Below, piece after piece: positions 23,237 through 36,288 of a stretch of DNA of 64,000 nucleotides (its first letter is position 1; every line of letters begins with the position of its first letter). The notes under the pieces are model-generated. The model saw only the letters and a program-made list of their open reading frames with translations. It made no database searches and was not told the DNA's origin. A program made the translations under genes and the position numbers. Origin of the DNA: Schistosoma haematobium (taxonomy: Eukaryota > Platyhelminthes > Trematoda > Strigeidida > Schistosomatidae); NCBI RefSeq assembly GCF_000699445.3, contig NC_067196.1:82202364-82266363 (forward strand), in the 5' to 3' direction.

Positions 23237-23690
23237 CAAAGACGTTTCACACGCCAACTGCTAGGATGTAACTCGAATCTCGATTACACAGATGGATGTA
23301 AGCACCTCTCCTTAGAACCTTTATTGCACCGTAGGCTAAAGAACAATTTAATATTTCTCTACAAAGCGATATGTGGACTCTCCTTTCTAACCTCCTGTCC
23401 GACTATGACCCACGATCCAGTCTATAGACTAAGAAACAACGCATATACACTACTTACCGTAAAACACCAAAAAAATGCGTTGTAAGTTTTTTATAGTACG
23501 GTATAGTTTACTGTGGAACAGGCTGCCAATGCCTATCCGCAACTGTGTCACTTCTAACAGATTCAAAATGTTAATAACCCTGTCACTAGACTATAAAGAG
23601 CTCCAACTATTCCTTGAACTCCTGCTCACCAATGAGGCACTTTATTATGAACCGCTTAATATCTAGACGGAACAAGAATTTAACGAGCCC
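23237..23690 (+). mobile_element. 3' part of the Jockey/CR1-like LINE split by element B
   Basis: The frame continues directly from 17982: VQRRFTRQLLGCNS, EPLLHRRLKNNLIFLYKAI, YSLLWNRLPMPIRN. These are the conserved C-terminal blocks after the RT domain. One shift lies near 23475. The 3' end of the LINE is not clear. Confidence 0.75.
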
Positions 23691-24282
23691 GACTGTTACT
23701 AATATGAGTATAACTAAATTACAGAACATATGGTTCATCCTTTCCTATTATTCATTGTTTATCAATCATGGCCTTATACTCGTAACCCTCATTTTCAGTT
23801 CCCAAATCTCCCTAATGATTAAAAGTACATTATTCTTCCTAAATGTCATGTCCTTTTTATTCTATTGCAAGTAGACAGATAACTCACTAAACTTATGGAT
23901 GCTGATCAACTAAGGCCGATCATACGAAGCTCAAAATGTCCTAAAGTCTTGTGAGTTACTCAGCGCTTTATTTTTCGTACCCTGAAATTTTTATAATCTT
24001 ATGCTCTTTCATATCCTCTGATTTGATATTAGTCCTTACCATCTTTAAACTACATATAATCTAACCTGTTTTTTAAACTCCTACCATTAGTTATCTTCAT
24101 AGCAGTGTGATATAGTAAATGGATGTCTAACTCATAATACAAATGCTTTCACCATCTGATTTGCTTGTAACACGGAACTAGTAGAGACAGTGTATTCCAG
24201 CTATGGGCTTTGATTAAAGCAGCATTCATACTTACCACAAACGTAAGAGAGCTTAAAATCACAAAAAGAGGGAGGGTGGCGC
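23691..24282. other. AT-rich DNA, possible LINE 3' tail
   Basis: No coding region or recognised repeat. It may include the untranslated end of the LINE upstream. Confidence 0.4.
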
Positions 24283-24697
24283 TGTAGAATTATGGTTTAC
24301 TGTGATATTAGTACTGCTCTAATAATAGGCCTAATCCTAAAATTATAGACGTATCATGATATAACTGCCTAATCTATAAGATCTTACGTGGAATTTACAT
24401 CATCGTCTACACCAACTCACTGTATCTTAACAATTACCAATACATGATGGAGAACAAGCTTAGGCTAGAGATAGAACAATATATTTAATATGAATAGAAG
24501 ATATAAGGTAACATTCAGTAGAGACCACGCCTGCATGGCCGAGCCATGCCATTCGATCAACTCCAATTCATTCAACTCCTTGTTCGCGCCTTCTCCATCG
24601 TTAGGTATTTCCCCGCTTTAAATATCGAATATCTTTTTTCTGAGTAGTCTCGTGTTCAGCTTTGTGGATTGTGTGGTTATTTTCCAATGCTACTACA
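24283..24697. repeat. Solo LTR-like repeat, family C, 415 bp
   Basis: TGTAGAATTATGG to TGCTACTACA. Flanks are GCGC and GCGT, a possible mutated 4-bp duplication. Same family as 2824-3189, 24831-25244 and 28043-31054. Confidence 0.65.
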
Positions 24698-24830
24698 GCG
24701 TTACTGATCAGCAAACATGATGGTGAGTAGATAAATTCGATCTACCCATGTCTGTAGGGCAAAACATTTTGTTTAATTACGCCTCCTTATAGTCTATTGG
24801 AATGTCACGAACTAATGGTATTGGTGATGA

Positions 24831-25244
24831 TGTGGAATTATGGTCTACTATGATATTAGTACCGCTCTAATAATAGACCTAATCCTAAATTTGTAGATTT
24901 GTCATGATATAACTGCCTAATCTATAAGATCTTACGTGGAAGTCACATCATCTACTACACCAACTCACTGTATCGTATCAATTACCAATACATGATGTAG
25001 AACAAGGTTAGGCTAGAGTAAGAACAATATATTTAATATGAATAGGAGATATAAGGTAACATTCAGATGGACCACGCCTGCATGGTCGAGCCATGCCATC
25101 CGATCAACTCCAGTTCATTCCATTCATTGTTCGTGCCTTCTCCATTGTTAGGTATTTCTCCGTGTTAAATATTGAATATCTATTTTCCGAGTAGTGTTGT
25201 GTTCAGCTTTGAAGATTGTGTGTTTATGGTCCAATGCCACTACA
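24831..25244. repeat. Solo LTR-like repeat, family C, 414 bp
   Basis: TGTGGAATTATGG to CCACTACA, same orientation as the copy 133 bp to its left. The 133-bp spacer has no PBS or coding sequence at the expected position and the outer flanks do not match, so the pair is probably two insertions or a rearranged remnant rather than one short element. Confidence 0.6.
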
Positions 25245-28042
25245 CTACTCTCCCACCAGAATCAACGTGATGTTGGTTCGATACCAAATTGGATGGGATC
25301 ATCACGCGCTGGAGGTTACCAAGGATAATAAGGATCCTCCGGGTATTGATAAGCTGAAAGATAAATCAAAAAGAAGGCGGCAGCATCTGGTCGGGAAATA
25401 CATGTAATAGTTTTAAAATATCTGCTTTCATGATTAACACGCTTAAAATGAAAATTTGGGTGAAGATTATTTGAACTATAAAAAATGGGATTACAATAAT
25501 AATAATAAAACGATGCGTGTTAATAACTTAACTTATAGGTAGTAATTATTTTGTGTTTAGAAATATTAAAATAATGAATATTGTAGAAATGTTAATATTG
25601 GTATTAGTTTTGGTTTAAATTATGAAATCAAATAACGATTATGCCGGTAAGTTGTCCATGAGTTGAATTCCAATTGCATCTGTATTAGTAGGCTAACTGA
25701 AGGAACAAAAGTATACCGTGGAGAAAAATTCTAACTAGTGTTCCAGTTAGTTTGATACGGTTTATTTAGTTACGGGGAGATTTTCTCAACCTCATTTTCA
25801 CTTGACCGTGATAGAATTTAGTAATACTACTAATACACATGAATGTTCATCAAAACAAAATTTAAATACGTGAGTGATGGTTATATGAATTTTGGACAGA
25901 TAGCTAGGAACAAATCGTTAAACATGAGTGTATTCGTAAGAGACATGCTCTAGACTCAATGTTCTGATCTGCGGCAGACTATTTATTTATATTTATATCT
26001 GACGGCTGATTAGGCATACAAGTTAGTTGGAAGTATGCAGTTTATCATAAGGCGAAATACGATTTAATTGAGATAAAGTGGTTATAAGTTATTAAAATCA
26101 GTTAAGCCTATGTGTCATATTACGAAGTGATGTGGTGCTGCAAGATGTATTTAGCTAAATAAGTTTTTACAAGATGATTAATAGTGAGTGATGCTCATGT
26201 GACTATCAGGGAGTACATAAGTTGTAACCAAGGGGAGTACACTCCCAACTCATGTCTATGATAATGGCTTGAACCTTAGTCAGTGTTGGGGTAAATTCGA
26301 CATTGATGTTTTCAGTTTGCAGGAGATTTGCTCGACTGCTTATACTGATTATTTGCATGCATGATTGTGTCGCTAAACCATCAATTAGACTGACAAGGTT
26401 TTGAGATATTTACCGAATGAGCAACTGATAGAGAAACATACTGTAATCATCTGTGATGGATGAAGATACCAAGAAAACAACACCATTTAATTTTAAGTCA
26501 ATTCGCTGACCGATTTTGTTAATAGTTTCACTAATTTTATCAATCATATTACGTGATTGTCAAGTCTTGACAATGTTTTATGACGATATCCTGAAACTAT
26601 TAAATTTAACTAGTTATAGTGTTGATTGAGGATTAGCCAGTGGAAAAATAGGTATTGTTGCTTTAGGTGATTCGAAATCATCAGAAATTTATAACGTTAA
26701 AGAATCCGAGAAGCCTAATTTAGTTATAAATTTCAATTCAGAAATATTCGTTTAGTGTTAATTCTAGTAGGCTACGGAGTTTTGATTTTAAACGTTTGTT
26801 TAGCCAACAGCTACCTGAGGATTTAGTTATTTTGCTAGTGCAGTTGATAGTACCGAAATTTTTAATCTTATTATCTAAACTATGTTCGCATTTTAGGCTG
26901 CTAATGCGATAAATCAATCCATAAACCCAAATACGATTAGCAACAACGACTATGATGGGTTTATTGATAAATGGTAAAGGCGATCCAGATGATTTCTAAA
27001 TTCAAAAGACATGAAGATATAGTAAAACGTATGTAAGGGCTAGGTTAACATGCAGGTCGTTGACGTATATGACAATTTAAAAATAATGAACATGACCAGA
27101 TAAATAATTTTAAAGTTAAGACTGCTTGTGAAACTTCAGGCAGGAATATGATGCGTTATAAATATTCCATAAGAAGTTACTGCATTCAGCCTGGGGACAC
27201 TTACAATTATATGGCAAAAGCAACTGGAAAATATATATATGTTAAGTACAAAAAATCATTAAGTAAAATAGTTGAACTCGCCTGGGTTATTTTTGAAAAT
27301 TAGATTGTTCAGTGGACGACATATATAACGCCATTCATAAGGATTAGTAATGATCCAAAAGCATCCAGAATAAAACATGCAGTATGGCAACCACTTCCAG
27401 GGTGGTTGATGCTGTTGAGGTTTTTGGGACTCGCTCTGATCAGAACAACTGAATGAATCCAGATAATTGTGTGTGCCATCTAAAATGAACTTATGATTGC
27501 AGAAAATTTATAGCTGGAACTCACCGTATTTTTTATTTTGGAGAAGTGTCACCCTTGTTGTTTGGCAGTGGAACTCGAAAATATGAAATTAGGCAGGCAG
27601 TGGTCGGAAGAAAAGATATTACAGGATAGTGCATAGTTTAAAACAGGATGAGGTGTTAAGCGAAGGAACACTAAGAATTAGATCCAGATAACTACTCAAT
27701 CCTTGATTGCATTGTTAGTCAATGTATATTTACGCTATTTACATGTCATATCTGCTAGAGCTTGATGTTTAAACAAGTCTATGTCGCTGAAGCATGTAAA
27801 TGCTACCAAAGCTTCTTAACGAACCATCAAAGCTAATTAGTTAATACAGACGACCAGTTTTTATTATCGATTGAGCTAGTATGTCATGAGAACTAATCAA
27901 TATAACACTACGATAATACATGTGAGTATTAATCAGGACTGTTAGAATATTGGGTTAACATAAATACAAAATAGATCAAGGAATTTAGAATGGAAATAAG
28001 ATTAACAATAGTAGGTTGCGTTTCTCTAGTCGGGCTTACCAA
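25245..28042. other. Long AT-rich region without a gene
   Basis: Only short frames; the 63-codon frame at 25216-25407 begins inside the LTR-like repeat and has no domain features. A short stretch near 27200-27310 weakly resembles the antisense of element A non-coding sequence around 11100-11190. Nothing else is recognisable. Confidence 0.45.
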
Positions 28043-28205
28043 TGTAGAACTATAGTCTACTATGATATTAGTACTGCTCTAATAATAGACCTAATCCTAA
28101 ATTTGAAGATTTGTCATGATATAACTGCCTAATCTATAAGATCTTAGGTGGAAGTCACACCATCGACTACACCAACTCACTGTATCGTATCAATTACCAA
28201 TACAT

Positions 28206-30796
28206 TCAGTTTTCAGTTTCAGTTTGGGAAGGACAGGAGGCTCGATGGCCTATGTTAGTCCTGGCAATGGTGGTCTCTCAGTTGATCCAACTTTCTTTTG
28301 AAAGAGTCGACGGATGGAGCCTCAACCACGTGCTGAGGTAGTGAATTCCACTCGTTGATGATTCGATGGGAAAGTTGATAGTCAGCTGACAAGTAATTTG
28401 TTCTCGGCTTGTGGACTTTTTTGGAGTGTCCTCGTAAATTCTCTGTTTTGGAAGACAAGAAAAATGAGGGCATGTTAGGTGCAAATTTATCACTAAGCAA
28501 TTTGTAGACTGTAATCAAGTCGCCTCTAATTCTGCGATATGACAACGGGAAAAGGTTCAGCTTGGCCAGTCGAGATTCATACGGAAGCTTCGCTATTCCG
28601 GGAACCAGCTTAGTCGCCGTTCTCTGAACCGTTTCCAGAAGCTCACTGTCTTTTTTTAAGCAGGGGCTAGCCGTTTGTATGCAGTACTCAAGTTTAGGAC
28701 GAACGAACACTGTATACAAAGTCAAAAACGTCTTAGCGTCGACATGACTAAAAGCCCTACGTATTGACCATAACGTTCTAAAACTTTTGGCGGCTATTGC
28801 ACGGCAGTGTGCAGTAGTCTTTAAGTCTTGACTAACGATAACTCCTAAGTCATTATATGTCTGGACGACAGGTAGCTCAGTGTTATTCATCGTGTATGTA
28901 TCTGTGCCTTGATGACCGATATGCATCACAACACACTTGGAAGTATTTATCGGCAACTGCCAGGCTTCAGACCATTCAGATAATCTCTTCAGGTCATTTT
29001 GAAGTTCTAAGCTATCACTCTTACATCGTATCGTTTTCCATATCTTGACATCGTCAGCATATAGTAAGACTGATGATGATAGGAGACAAGGAAGGTCATT
29101 TACATACAAGAGGAATAGCACTGGCCCCAAAACTGTACCCTGGGGCACTCCACTAAGCACAGTTCCCCAGCTAGATAACTTTGAGTTCACCCGGACTCTT
29201 TGTTGACGCCCAACTAAGAAGTCTTTTATCCACATCAACAAATTGCCTCCAATCCCGACTTTTCTTAACTTATATAACAGCCGGTTGTGCGGAACTTTAT
29301 CAAAAGCTTTACTGAAATCAATGAAGGCGACGTCTACAGGTAGCTTTTGGTCCTTAAGAGCGCACCAGCTTTCACGAGCCACTAATAAGTTAGTGAGACA
29401 AGAATAACCTATTCTGAAACCGTGCTGCTTCTCCGAGAGGATCCGGTTTTTATCGAGATACTTAAACAGCTCCTTCCGAATAATCTTTTCTAATATTTTA
29501 ACAACCACACTAGTTAGGCTAACGGGGCGGTAGTTCTCAGGTTTGTGTTTCGTGCCTGTTTTGAAGACAGGACTTACTATGGCATTTTTCCAATCTTTCG
29601 GTAAGCGACCCTGCGTAACGGATAGGTTAAAGCACGTACTTAAAGGGCTTGCAACGAAGTCAGATAATTCCTTCAGTAGCCTAGGATGTAATTCATCGGG
29701 CCCCGTGGATTTACCTATGTCAAGCTTATTTAGCAGACCAAAGACATCGAGTTCTTTAATGGTCACGCTATCCAGTATATTTATGGGGGATCTGTATACG
29801 CTGACGAGAAGGGCGCTTCTATGGTATACACGTTGCTAAAGTAGTTCGAGAACGCTTGAGCCTTACCAAAGTCGTCCTCCACTAATGATGAAGCAGTACT
29901 GTCTCCCCATAGAGCAGGAATATTTCCTTTTCTCCTTGTCCTTTGGTTTATATAGGAATACAAGCGTTTAGGACATTCTATGGATTCCTTAACAAGTTTT
30001 TCTTCGTACAATTTTCTAGACTTACGGAGGGTCGAGGCACAAGTTTTCCGAGCCTTTCGATACTGAGATTTTGACTCATCAGTCCACAGTAACCTAAATC
30101 TATCCCACATTTTCCTTTTCTTACGGAGAGGGATACGGACCTCCCTACTGAACCATGGTGGGGAGTTTTTCGGCCCCTTTGGTATAGTCCAAGGGACGTG
30201 AGGTGTGGTAACTTTTAAGTATGAATTTCGAAATGCGTCCCAGGCCGTTTCAATGGAGGACTCTGGGTCTATTGTCCAATCTATTAACGATGCTGAGTGC
30301 ATGATGTCTGGTATGTTTGCTTTCCAGACGTTGGGTCTGGACTGGACTGACGCGTCCTCATGACTGGCAGTTATATGGAAGTCGAAAGTTAAGACTGCGT
30401 GGTCACTTTTACCTAAGGGTGGCATATGATGGAGGTTCGCAACATCATCCTCATAGTGAGTCAGTATAAGATCTAATAAGGATGATTCAGTGTCCGGATC
30501 GTACCTTCTCGCTTCTTTCACATGTTGCACTAGAGTACATGTGATAACCCCATCAACTAGTTCCTGCTCGAAAGAATTCTCCGACGATTTAGTTCGCAGA
30601 TTTTCCCAGTCTACCATAGGTGCATTAAAGTCCCCTAGGATTAGACATCGACCACTTTGGGATCAAGTATTGAGACTGCTTAACAGGATCTAATTTGCCT
30701 CACAGCTTGGACTGCGATAGACCAAACCAATCAGCAGCTCTTATCCCTTGCATTTTAAGCGAAGACTAACTAATTCACACGTCCCACTCTCATGGG
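28206..30796 (-). mobile_element. 5'-truncated CR1-like LINE inserted in a family C repeat
   Basis: Minus-strand LINE with a 6-bp target duplication ATACAT (28200-28205, 30797-30802). The 3' end carries short CTGAAA-type repeats (ACTGAAACTGAAAACTGA), typical of CR1 tails. The 5' end starts inside the endonuclease (RCLILGDFNAPMVDWENL near 30640), so it is a truncated retrotransposition product. Related copies lie at 3600-4690 and 31055-34330. Confidence 0.85.
28255..30617 (-). pseudogene. CR1-like endonuclease/reverse transcriptase, truncated and frameshifted
   Basis: The part 29781-30617 holds the endonuclease C-terminus (SSLLDLILTH, LGKSDHAVLTFDF with the SDH motif) and the linker (RKTCASTLRKSRKLYEEKLV, PKRLYSYINQRTRRKG). 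The part 28255-29766 holds a full open RT of about 500 codons: STGPDELHPRLLKEL, PENYRPVSLTSVVVKILEKI, SEKQHGFRIGYSCLTNLLVA, DVAFIDFSKAFDKVPHNRLL, SGVPQGTVLGPVLFLLYVND and catalytic LLYADDVKIW. The two parts lie in different frames, joined by a shift near 29770-29780. Missing the endonuclease N-terminus, it cannot be autonomous. Confidence 0.85.
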
Positions 30797-31079
30797 ATAC
30801 ATGATGTAGAACAAGGTTAGGCTAGAGAAAGAACAATATATTTAATACGAATAGAAGATATAAGGTAACATTCAGCAGAGACCACGCCTGCATGGCCGAG
30901 CTATGTCACTCGATCAACTCCAGTCTGTTCAATTCATTCTTCGCGCCTTCTCCATCGTTAGGTATTTATCCGCGTTAAGTATTGAATATCTATTTTCTGA
31001 GTAGTCTCGCGTTCAGCTTTGTGGATTGTGCGGTTATTGTTCAATGCCACTACAGCATCACCACACTCTTATTATGATT

Positions 31080-33170
31080 TACTTCTAGTGACCATCTGTT
31101 CAACCATGCCACCAACGAGCTAATATCATTCTGTAATACTATCCTATCCGACATACTTTGTATGGGTCTCCAAATTTTTATGTCATCAGCGAAGAGTAGA
31201 ACGGATGATTTGATACAGTTGGTAATTCATTTACATAAAGTAAAAAAGAGAAGAGGACCGAGGATTGTATTTTGGGGGACTCCACTTTTTATAAGTACCC
31301 ACGGGGAGAGAGCCCCATTAACCCTTACTCTTTGTCTCCTGTCATGCAGAACGTTACTTATCCAATCCACGACCGTATAATGGATCCCAAAACGTTCCAG
31401 TTTTAATTTAAGACCAGAGTGTGAAACCTTATCGAAGGCCTTACTTAGATACATGAAAATCACATCCACAAGAACATCACGATCTTTTGCAGCAGCCCAA
31501 TCTTCTCTTGCAATGAGAAGATTTGTCAAGCAAGATAGGCCTTTCCGAAAACTATGTTGTGCCCTGGAGAAAAAATTATGCCCTTCAACATAGTTTAGAA
31601 TGGATATCCGAATGATTTTTTCCATCAGTTTTACAACTGCACTAGTTAAGCTACCAGGTGTGTAGTTTCTAAGTCCTTACTCACAGCCTTATACACCGGA
31701 CTTATTATAGCATCTTTCCAGTATCTAGGCAGTCTGGACTGCCTTAGAGACATGTCAAACAGTATCGCTAATTGTTCAGCAATTACATCTGATAGGGCTT
31801 TCATAATCCTAGGATGAATATCATCAAGACGACTGGATTTATCAGGTTTGAGATGCTGAAGTAGCCTTAAAACAGTACCTTGCTCAATGACTACAGGGTC
31901 CATCAGCGAGCCGTCACGGTCGCGATGAATCGTTGGTCGTTCCTCATTACCGATAGAAAACACTTTACTAAAATATTCCGATAAAGCTTCAGCTTTTTCG
32001 GCATCATTCTCTGCTAAGATTAACGGATTATCTCGTATCAAAAGTGATGGAATTCCATCGCTTCCCTGAGTTCGCCTTTTTATAAACGAGAATAACCGTT
32101 TCGGACTATATCTAGAACCCCTAACCAATCGTTCTTCATATGACCGTCTAGTCTTACTTATTAACGCTTTACAGGTGTTCCTAATCTTACAATAACTGGA
32201 TCTGTATTGTTCTAAGCCAGCAGAGATGAACATATTCCAGTGCTTCTTCGTTCTTCTAAGACGTTTCCTAGCAGATTTAGTTACTCATGGCGGACTGTTA
32301 TTCGGTCTTCGCGGTACTAGGTATGGTTTGAACGAGGACGTAACTAAACTTAACTTACTTTTAAATACAGACCATGCTTCTTCAACTGATAAGCCCGTAT
32401 CTACAAACCAATCTGTTTTAGCAGCGCATTCCTGAATGGCTGATATGTTAGCTTTCCATACATTTGGGCGGGGTGGAACCCGATTGTATAACATGTCCCT
32501 AGTTTCAAGCGTGAATGACAAAACAGCACGATCGCTGTTCACTAACGATGGAAGAATATTTTAGTCGACAATATCCTCAGTATCATGAGTGATTACCAAG
32601 TTCGATAGAGAAGAGCCTTGGTTAACACCAAAACGTGTGGGTTTGAATACATGCTGCACTAGTGCATGTTCCATTATTGTTACCAGGAACCTACTATCAA
32701 AGGGGTTTATAGATCCTTCCGTGATCATCTCAGTTCAACTAATATCAGGTGCATTAAAGTCTCCTATTATCAAGCATCTGGTATTTGCACTCCAAAGATG
32801 AATGTGCTTTAAAATAAAGTCATCACTTAAACAGATCGGGCTGTGATAGATGACACCGAACATAAATGTACTACATCCGATAGCCAATTCACAGCTAATG
32901 ATTTCACAAGTACCGCTACCATGGAATTCGCTAGTAGAGGAGCGGATATTTATATTATTGGCTATATATAACAGGACGCTACCTCCTTTTCTACATCTAT
33001 GTCTACCACTCCTTAGGTAATGGTATCCGAACAATTCTGGAATAATATCTAAGTCATGGACCAACCACGTTTCTGTCACTGCTACAATGAGAGGCTTTAG
33101 TCTGTCCACTAATGCTTTTTGCCTACAGAAATTATTTCTTAGACTACGAGCATTGGCATATAAAACTTAG
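31080..33170 (-). pseudogene. CR1-like endonuclease/reverse transcriptase, broken
   Basis: Endonuclease blocks include IVAVTETWLVHDLDI (catalytic Glu), FMFGVIYHSPI and RCLIIGDFNAPDIS. Linker blocks include RKTRRSYEERLVRGSRYSPK and SEYFSKVF. RT fingers include PDKSSRLDDIHPRIMKALSD and LPRYWKDAIISPVYK. At least four frame breaks separate these pieces. It is related to but distinct from the copy at 28255-30617. Confidence 0.8.
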
Positions 33171-33305
33171 GTAGAACGGCCTATCCACACAGGCCTTGGT
33201 AGCATTCGCTTCCAAAACCTGACTATCCGAAAGACATATCAGGCCGGGGTTCAACATTGTCCTCAGTCCTCTTGCCTATTCTAACCAGTTTTTTGACCTG
33301 AACTC

Positions 33306-34003
33306 CTATAGAGTTATCTGGTAAGATACTACGAAAATATATTCTCCCAGCTTCTCTAAATCATGTGCGTTTGACTCCCGCAGTTTGCTCACAATAACAT
33401 TCGATGATATTAGATTCTTCTTCTCAGTCACGCCAGAGTGGGTTTCTCTCTTACTATCAGATTTTGGTAGTGCGTTTTGTGACTCACAATGGGAGTCCAC
33501 CAGTGACTTGCTAACCATCTGCGTACTGCCTACAGCATTTTTCTTTCGTTTCGTTTTCTCCGTACTGTAATCCATTTTTCATCCCTCAGAACACTGGGAC
33601 TATTTGGGGCGGTGAGAGTTTTATCTAGATCTTCAGTTTTCACCAGAGGTGCATGGTTACCAATGTCAGTGTCAGGTGGTACTACCTCACTCGTTAATGT
33701 TAACGGAGATTTCACTTTTCCGTCAGTCAAAGTCGGGTGTTTGAGGCGATTCGTAACAGCAGGTACTACACTGACACATTCGTCACTGTCAGCGCATACG
33801 TCATCGTTCTTCTTAAAGGCCAAAGCCAATAGGCTCATAGCCTCCTGTATTAGTAACGTCTTATTTGCACAGCAAAACATGCAAAGCCAATGTGAGTTAG
33901 GCTTTGAACATCTTTTGTATGCAGTGGGAGTTAAACGGGTGCGCATCTTATGGAACAACTTTTTGCATTCATCACATTGCATTCCTTCCTCCACAGGGAA
34001 CAA
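33306..34003 (-). pseudogene. CR1-like ORF1 protein with PHD-like zinc motif, frameshifted
   Basis: The N-terminus (34003-33530) begins MFPVEEGMQCDECKKLFH and continues to SHWLCMFCC. Its C-x2-C ... H ... W-x-C-x2-C order recalls the PHD-like finger found in ORF1 of some CR1 LINEs. The middle is polar and Ser/Thr-rich. After EKWITVRRKRN the frame shifts near 33545 and continues as KRKKNAVGSTQMVSKSLVDS to about 33306. ORF1 products bind element RNA. The start is the first Met of the open frame. Confidence 0.65.
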
Positions 34004-34334
34004 AAAGTTTGATTGTCCTTATTTGTGAGTACTACCAACCATTTCAATCAGGTTAAGGTGTACAACACAATATGAACACAAGTGTCAGTCAACGAGTAAA
34101 AGGGTACCACAAGACAAACTTTAGAAAGATTTCAAACCCTAGCTAAAGTACTTCGGTATAGACCAAGAATGCTTTTGATGCAATAACTACACAAAAGCAA
34201 GGATAATCACAACAAGTACAAAATCCCCGCCCTTCTTGAAACACGCGCCTCCCCTAACGAAGTTTACAATGGATCGAAATTTTCATCGTACCAGTCCTCA
34301 AGTACTGTATTGTACCGCACGGCCCTTCCAATTT

Positions 34335-34405
34335 GACTGGGTTGGCACATGTCGGTTATAAAAAGTGTTACTGGTTAAGGTGTTGTCAAACTCTGAACTG
34401 TTCTT
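34335..34405 (+). repeat. Fragment of an LTR of family B
   Basis: It contains CTGGGTTGGCACA, GTGTTACTGGTTAAGG and GTTGTCAAACTC, matching the 3' end of the LTRs at 4694-4995 and of element B. Confidence 0.6.
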
Positions 34406-35780
34406 TTAAATAGCGCGCTTGTTTACTTACGGTTTCTTAAAAATATTATAAAATGAATATATTTTCGTAGAAAAGAATGCTTTCCTCCTAATTAGGTGCA
34501 TTTTGAAGGTAAAACGTTCGCTCATTTGGCTCAGGCAAGTTTGAAATTTATCTTTGTAATATTGAAATGTTGAAGATTGTCCCTGAGGCGTCTCGCGAGT
34601 TTATGAATGTAGATAGTGTGACCTGCTCTTCACGAATGAAGGTTGGTCTTAGTCTTCGAGTGTTATTTATTTAGTACTGGACGATACTTGTTTTCTAACC
34701 TGAATAATTGTAGGGTTTTGTAATCTTCTAGTCAAAGTACTGTTCGTTTCCTGGTCATGTATATCAGTTGTTAATTTTTTACTCAGTAGTGCTACACACA
34801 TCACGTGATGTGTGTTGTCTGTAACCGGTTCTCGACATATCACTACATAGAGTTAAGTGGAATTTCTGAGATCTATCTTCGAGTTTCTTATCTGTAAGCA
34901 TTTAATCATAAAATTCACTGGTTAATGAGTCTTAGGATTTTACTGAAATCGATTTCTCACTTCACTTGGGATGTACAACTTTCCATAGATGGTTACAGTA
35001 GCTTGTATGTTTGTCACAACCGATGTATCTTTCTGCATATTGAATCCGAGTCTTTCAAAGTTGCCCAGCTATCATCGCACTATATAATTTAACACGATTA
35101 AATTGTAACATGGGATATGTTGTCGCTGGAATTTTCGGAACGGTTAATTGAATTTTATAGCTAGCCGCGCGTTATTTGTTGCTAAATTAATAACAGAATT
35201 ATGTGTCGTGTCTCAAGGACCTGTTTGCGTTCGCACCCAGTTTGACAATAGGCAACTGAGTTGTCGCACTCGTCGATCTTCACGGACATAAGTATTCGGA
35301 TATGAGTTACGCATGGCTAATCGCCGCCTACCCCGACATGGAATGCAAGGCGAGGTGGGAGTTTATTTGGGGAAGTTGGCAGTGACCGATGAAGACATGG
35401 GATTAAACCATGACAATGCAAGCCTTTTGACCTAGCTGTGCTTGTATTCATAGACTTTCAGGCAGTTGCTGCGACGCTAAGTAACACCGTTTGAAGTTGA
35501 CTGCTCTGGAAAAGGTGTTTTTCCTTGTCATTCGTTCTTTTGGAACTATATCCTAATAAAAGATATTTATTTAAGTAAACACGTCGACAATCGGAATCTC
35601 ATAACTTTAACAACTGCCTAGAGAATTTGTTCTGTAGTACAGGGTGTTTGGCGGTCATTAAGTGAAGAAATACAACACTGGCCAATACGAAATTGTAGTA
35701 ATGCGGTGTGACAGGGTGAAAATTACTCACAGTACCGAACTAGTCACTCAAACGCTTAAATATGTTTTAAATAATAAGCC
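34406..35780. other. No gene seen
   Basis: No open frame or recognisable repeat on either strand. The part at 35200-35450 is a little richer in G+C but shows no coding features. Confidence 0.45.
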
Positions 35781-35845
35781 TTCGAATTCCCTCGTACGGT
35801 CGAGAGTGGGGAGAGTCAGCTCTCTCTAAACAAATCACACAAATC
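35781..35845 (+). repeat. Fragment of the LINE-head repeat
   Basis: It contains GTCGAGAGTGGGGAGAGTC and the matching CTCTCT arm, the hairpin that marks the head of the repeat units at 39594, 53969 and 56780. Confidence 0.6.
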
Positions 35846-35944
35846 TGTATCGAGCAATGAATTTCTTATGTCCCATGACCCGTGAAGTTTCACGGGACAA
35901 AGTTGCCAATTAGAATATCGACTTCTATAACCTTGTTTCTGTGC

Positions 35945-36180
35945 GAGACCAAAATAACACGTCAAACACCATTGGCGGCCTTGAGTAAACTCTGTATCCT
36001 TATTGGTTCTGTGTATCGTAGCTTCTCGCCTAGCCCAACCCGTTCAATTCAGAACACAAATACCAGCTGCCGCTGCGTGAATCGTATATTTCAGACATAC
36101 GTGGTTCATATACAAACAGACCAGATCGCATCATAACATAAAATGGAAAATAATAACTATACAATATCAAGTCAAAAGTG
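35945..36180 (+). repeat. Diverged relative of LTR family D
   Basis: Collinear with the LTR at 36289-36661 by blocks CTAGCCCA-CCG-TTCA, CAGAACACAA and ATGAATCG-TATATTTCA. No clean ends. Confidence 0.5.
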
Positions 36181-36288
36181 ACTGTAAGTGTGAGAGACTG
36201 TAGCTAATAAACTGGGGATAAATTATGAGTTGTAAATCGTATTACAGTAGATGACCGTTGCGGCTACCTTGACGTGGTGGTGGTGCTT

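Larger units (their letters stand above)
28043..31054. repeat. LTR-like repeat, family C, split by a CR1-like LINE
   Basis: The repeat runs 28043-28205 and resumes at 30797-31054, ending CCACTACA. The break falls in a stretch that other copies read without interruption (CCAATACATGATG). ATACAT is duplicated on both sides of the inserted LINE. Confidence 0.75.
31055..34330 (-). mobile_element. CR1-like LINE with ORF1, 3'-truncated
   Basis: Minus-strand order: ORF1 (33306-34003), endonuclease (32735-33170), linker (31646-32542), RT (31080-31625). The RT has HSFRKGLSCLTNLLIAREDW, FMYLSKAFDKVSH and SGVPQNTILGPLLF. The catalytic region reads near FADDIKIWRP at 31150-31200. The element stops at the family C repeat, soon after the RT active site. 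The 5' side ends near 34330, next to an LTR-B fragment. Confidence 0.8.

Noticed and set aside
24283..25244. Two family C repeats as the LTRs of one very short element
   Set aside because: The spacer is 133 bp without primer site or coding, and the outer flanks (GCGC and CTAC) do not match.
31040..31070. CR1-like frame continuing across the family C repeat to 28042
   Set aside because: A few residues seem to continue (HIG) but nothing after them matches the CR1 protein, so I treat it as chance.
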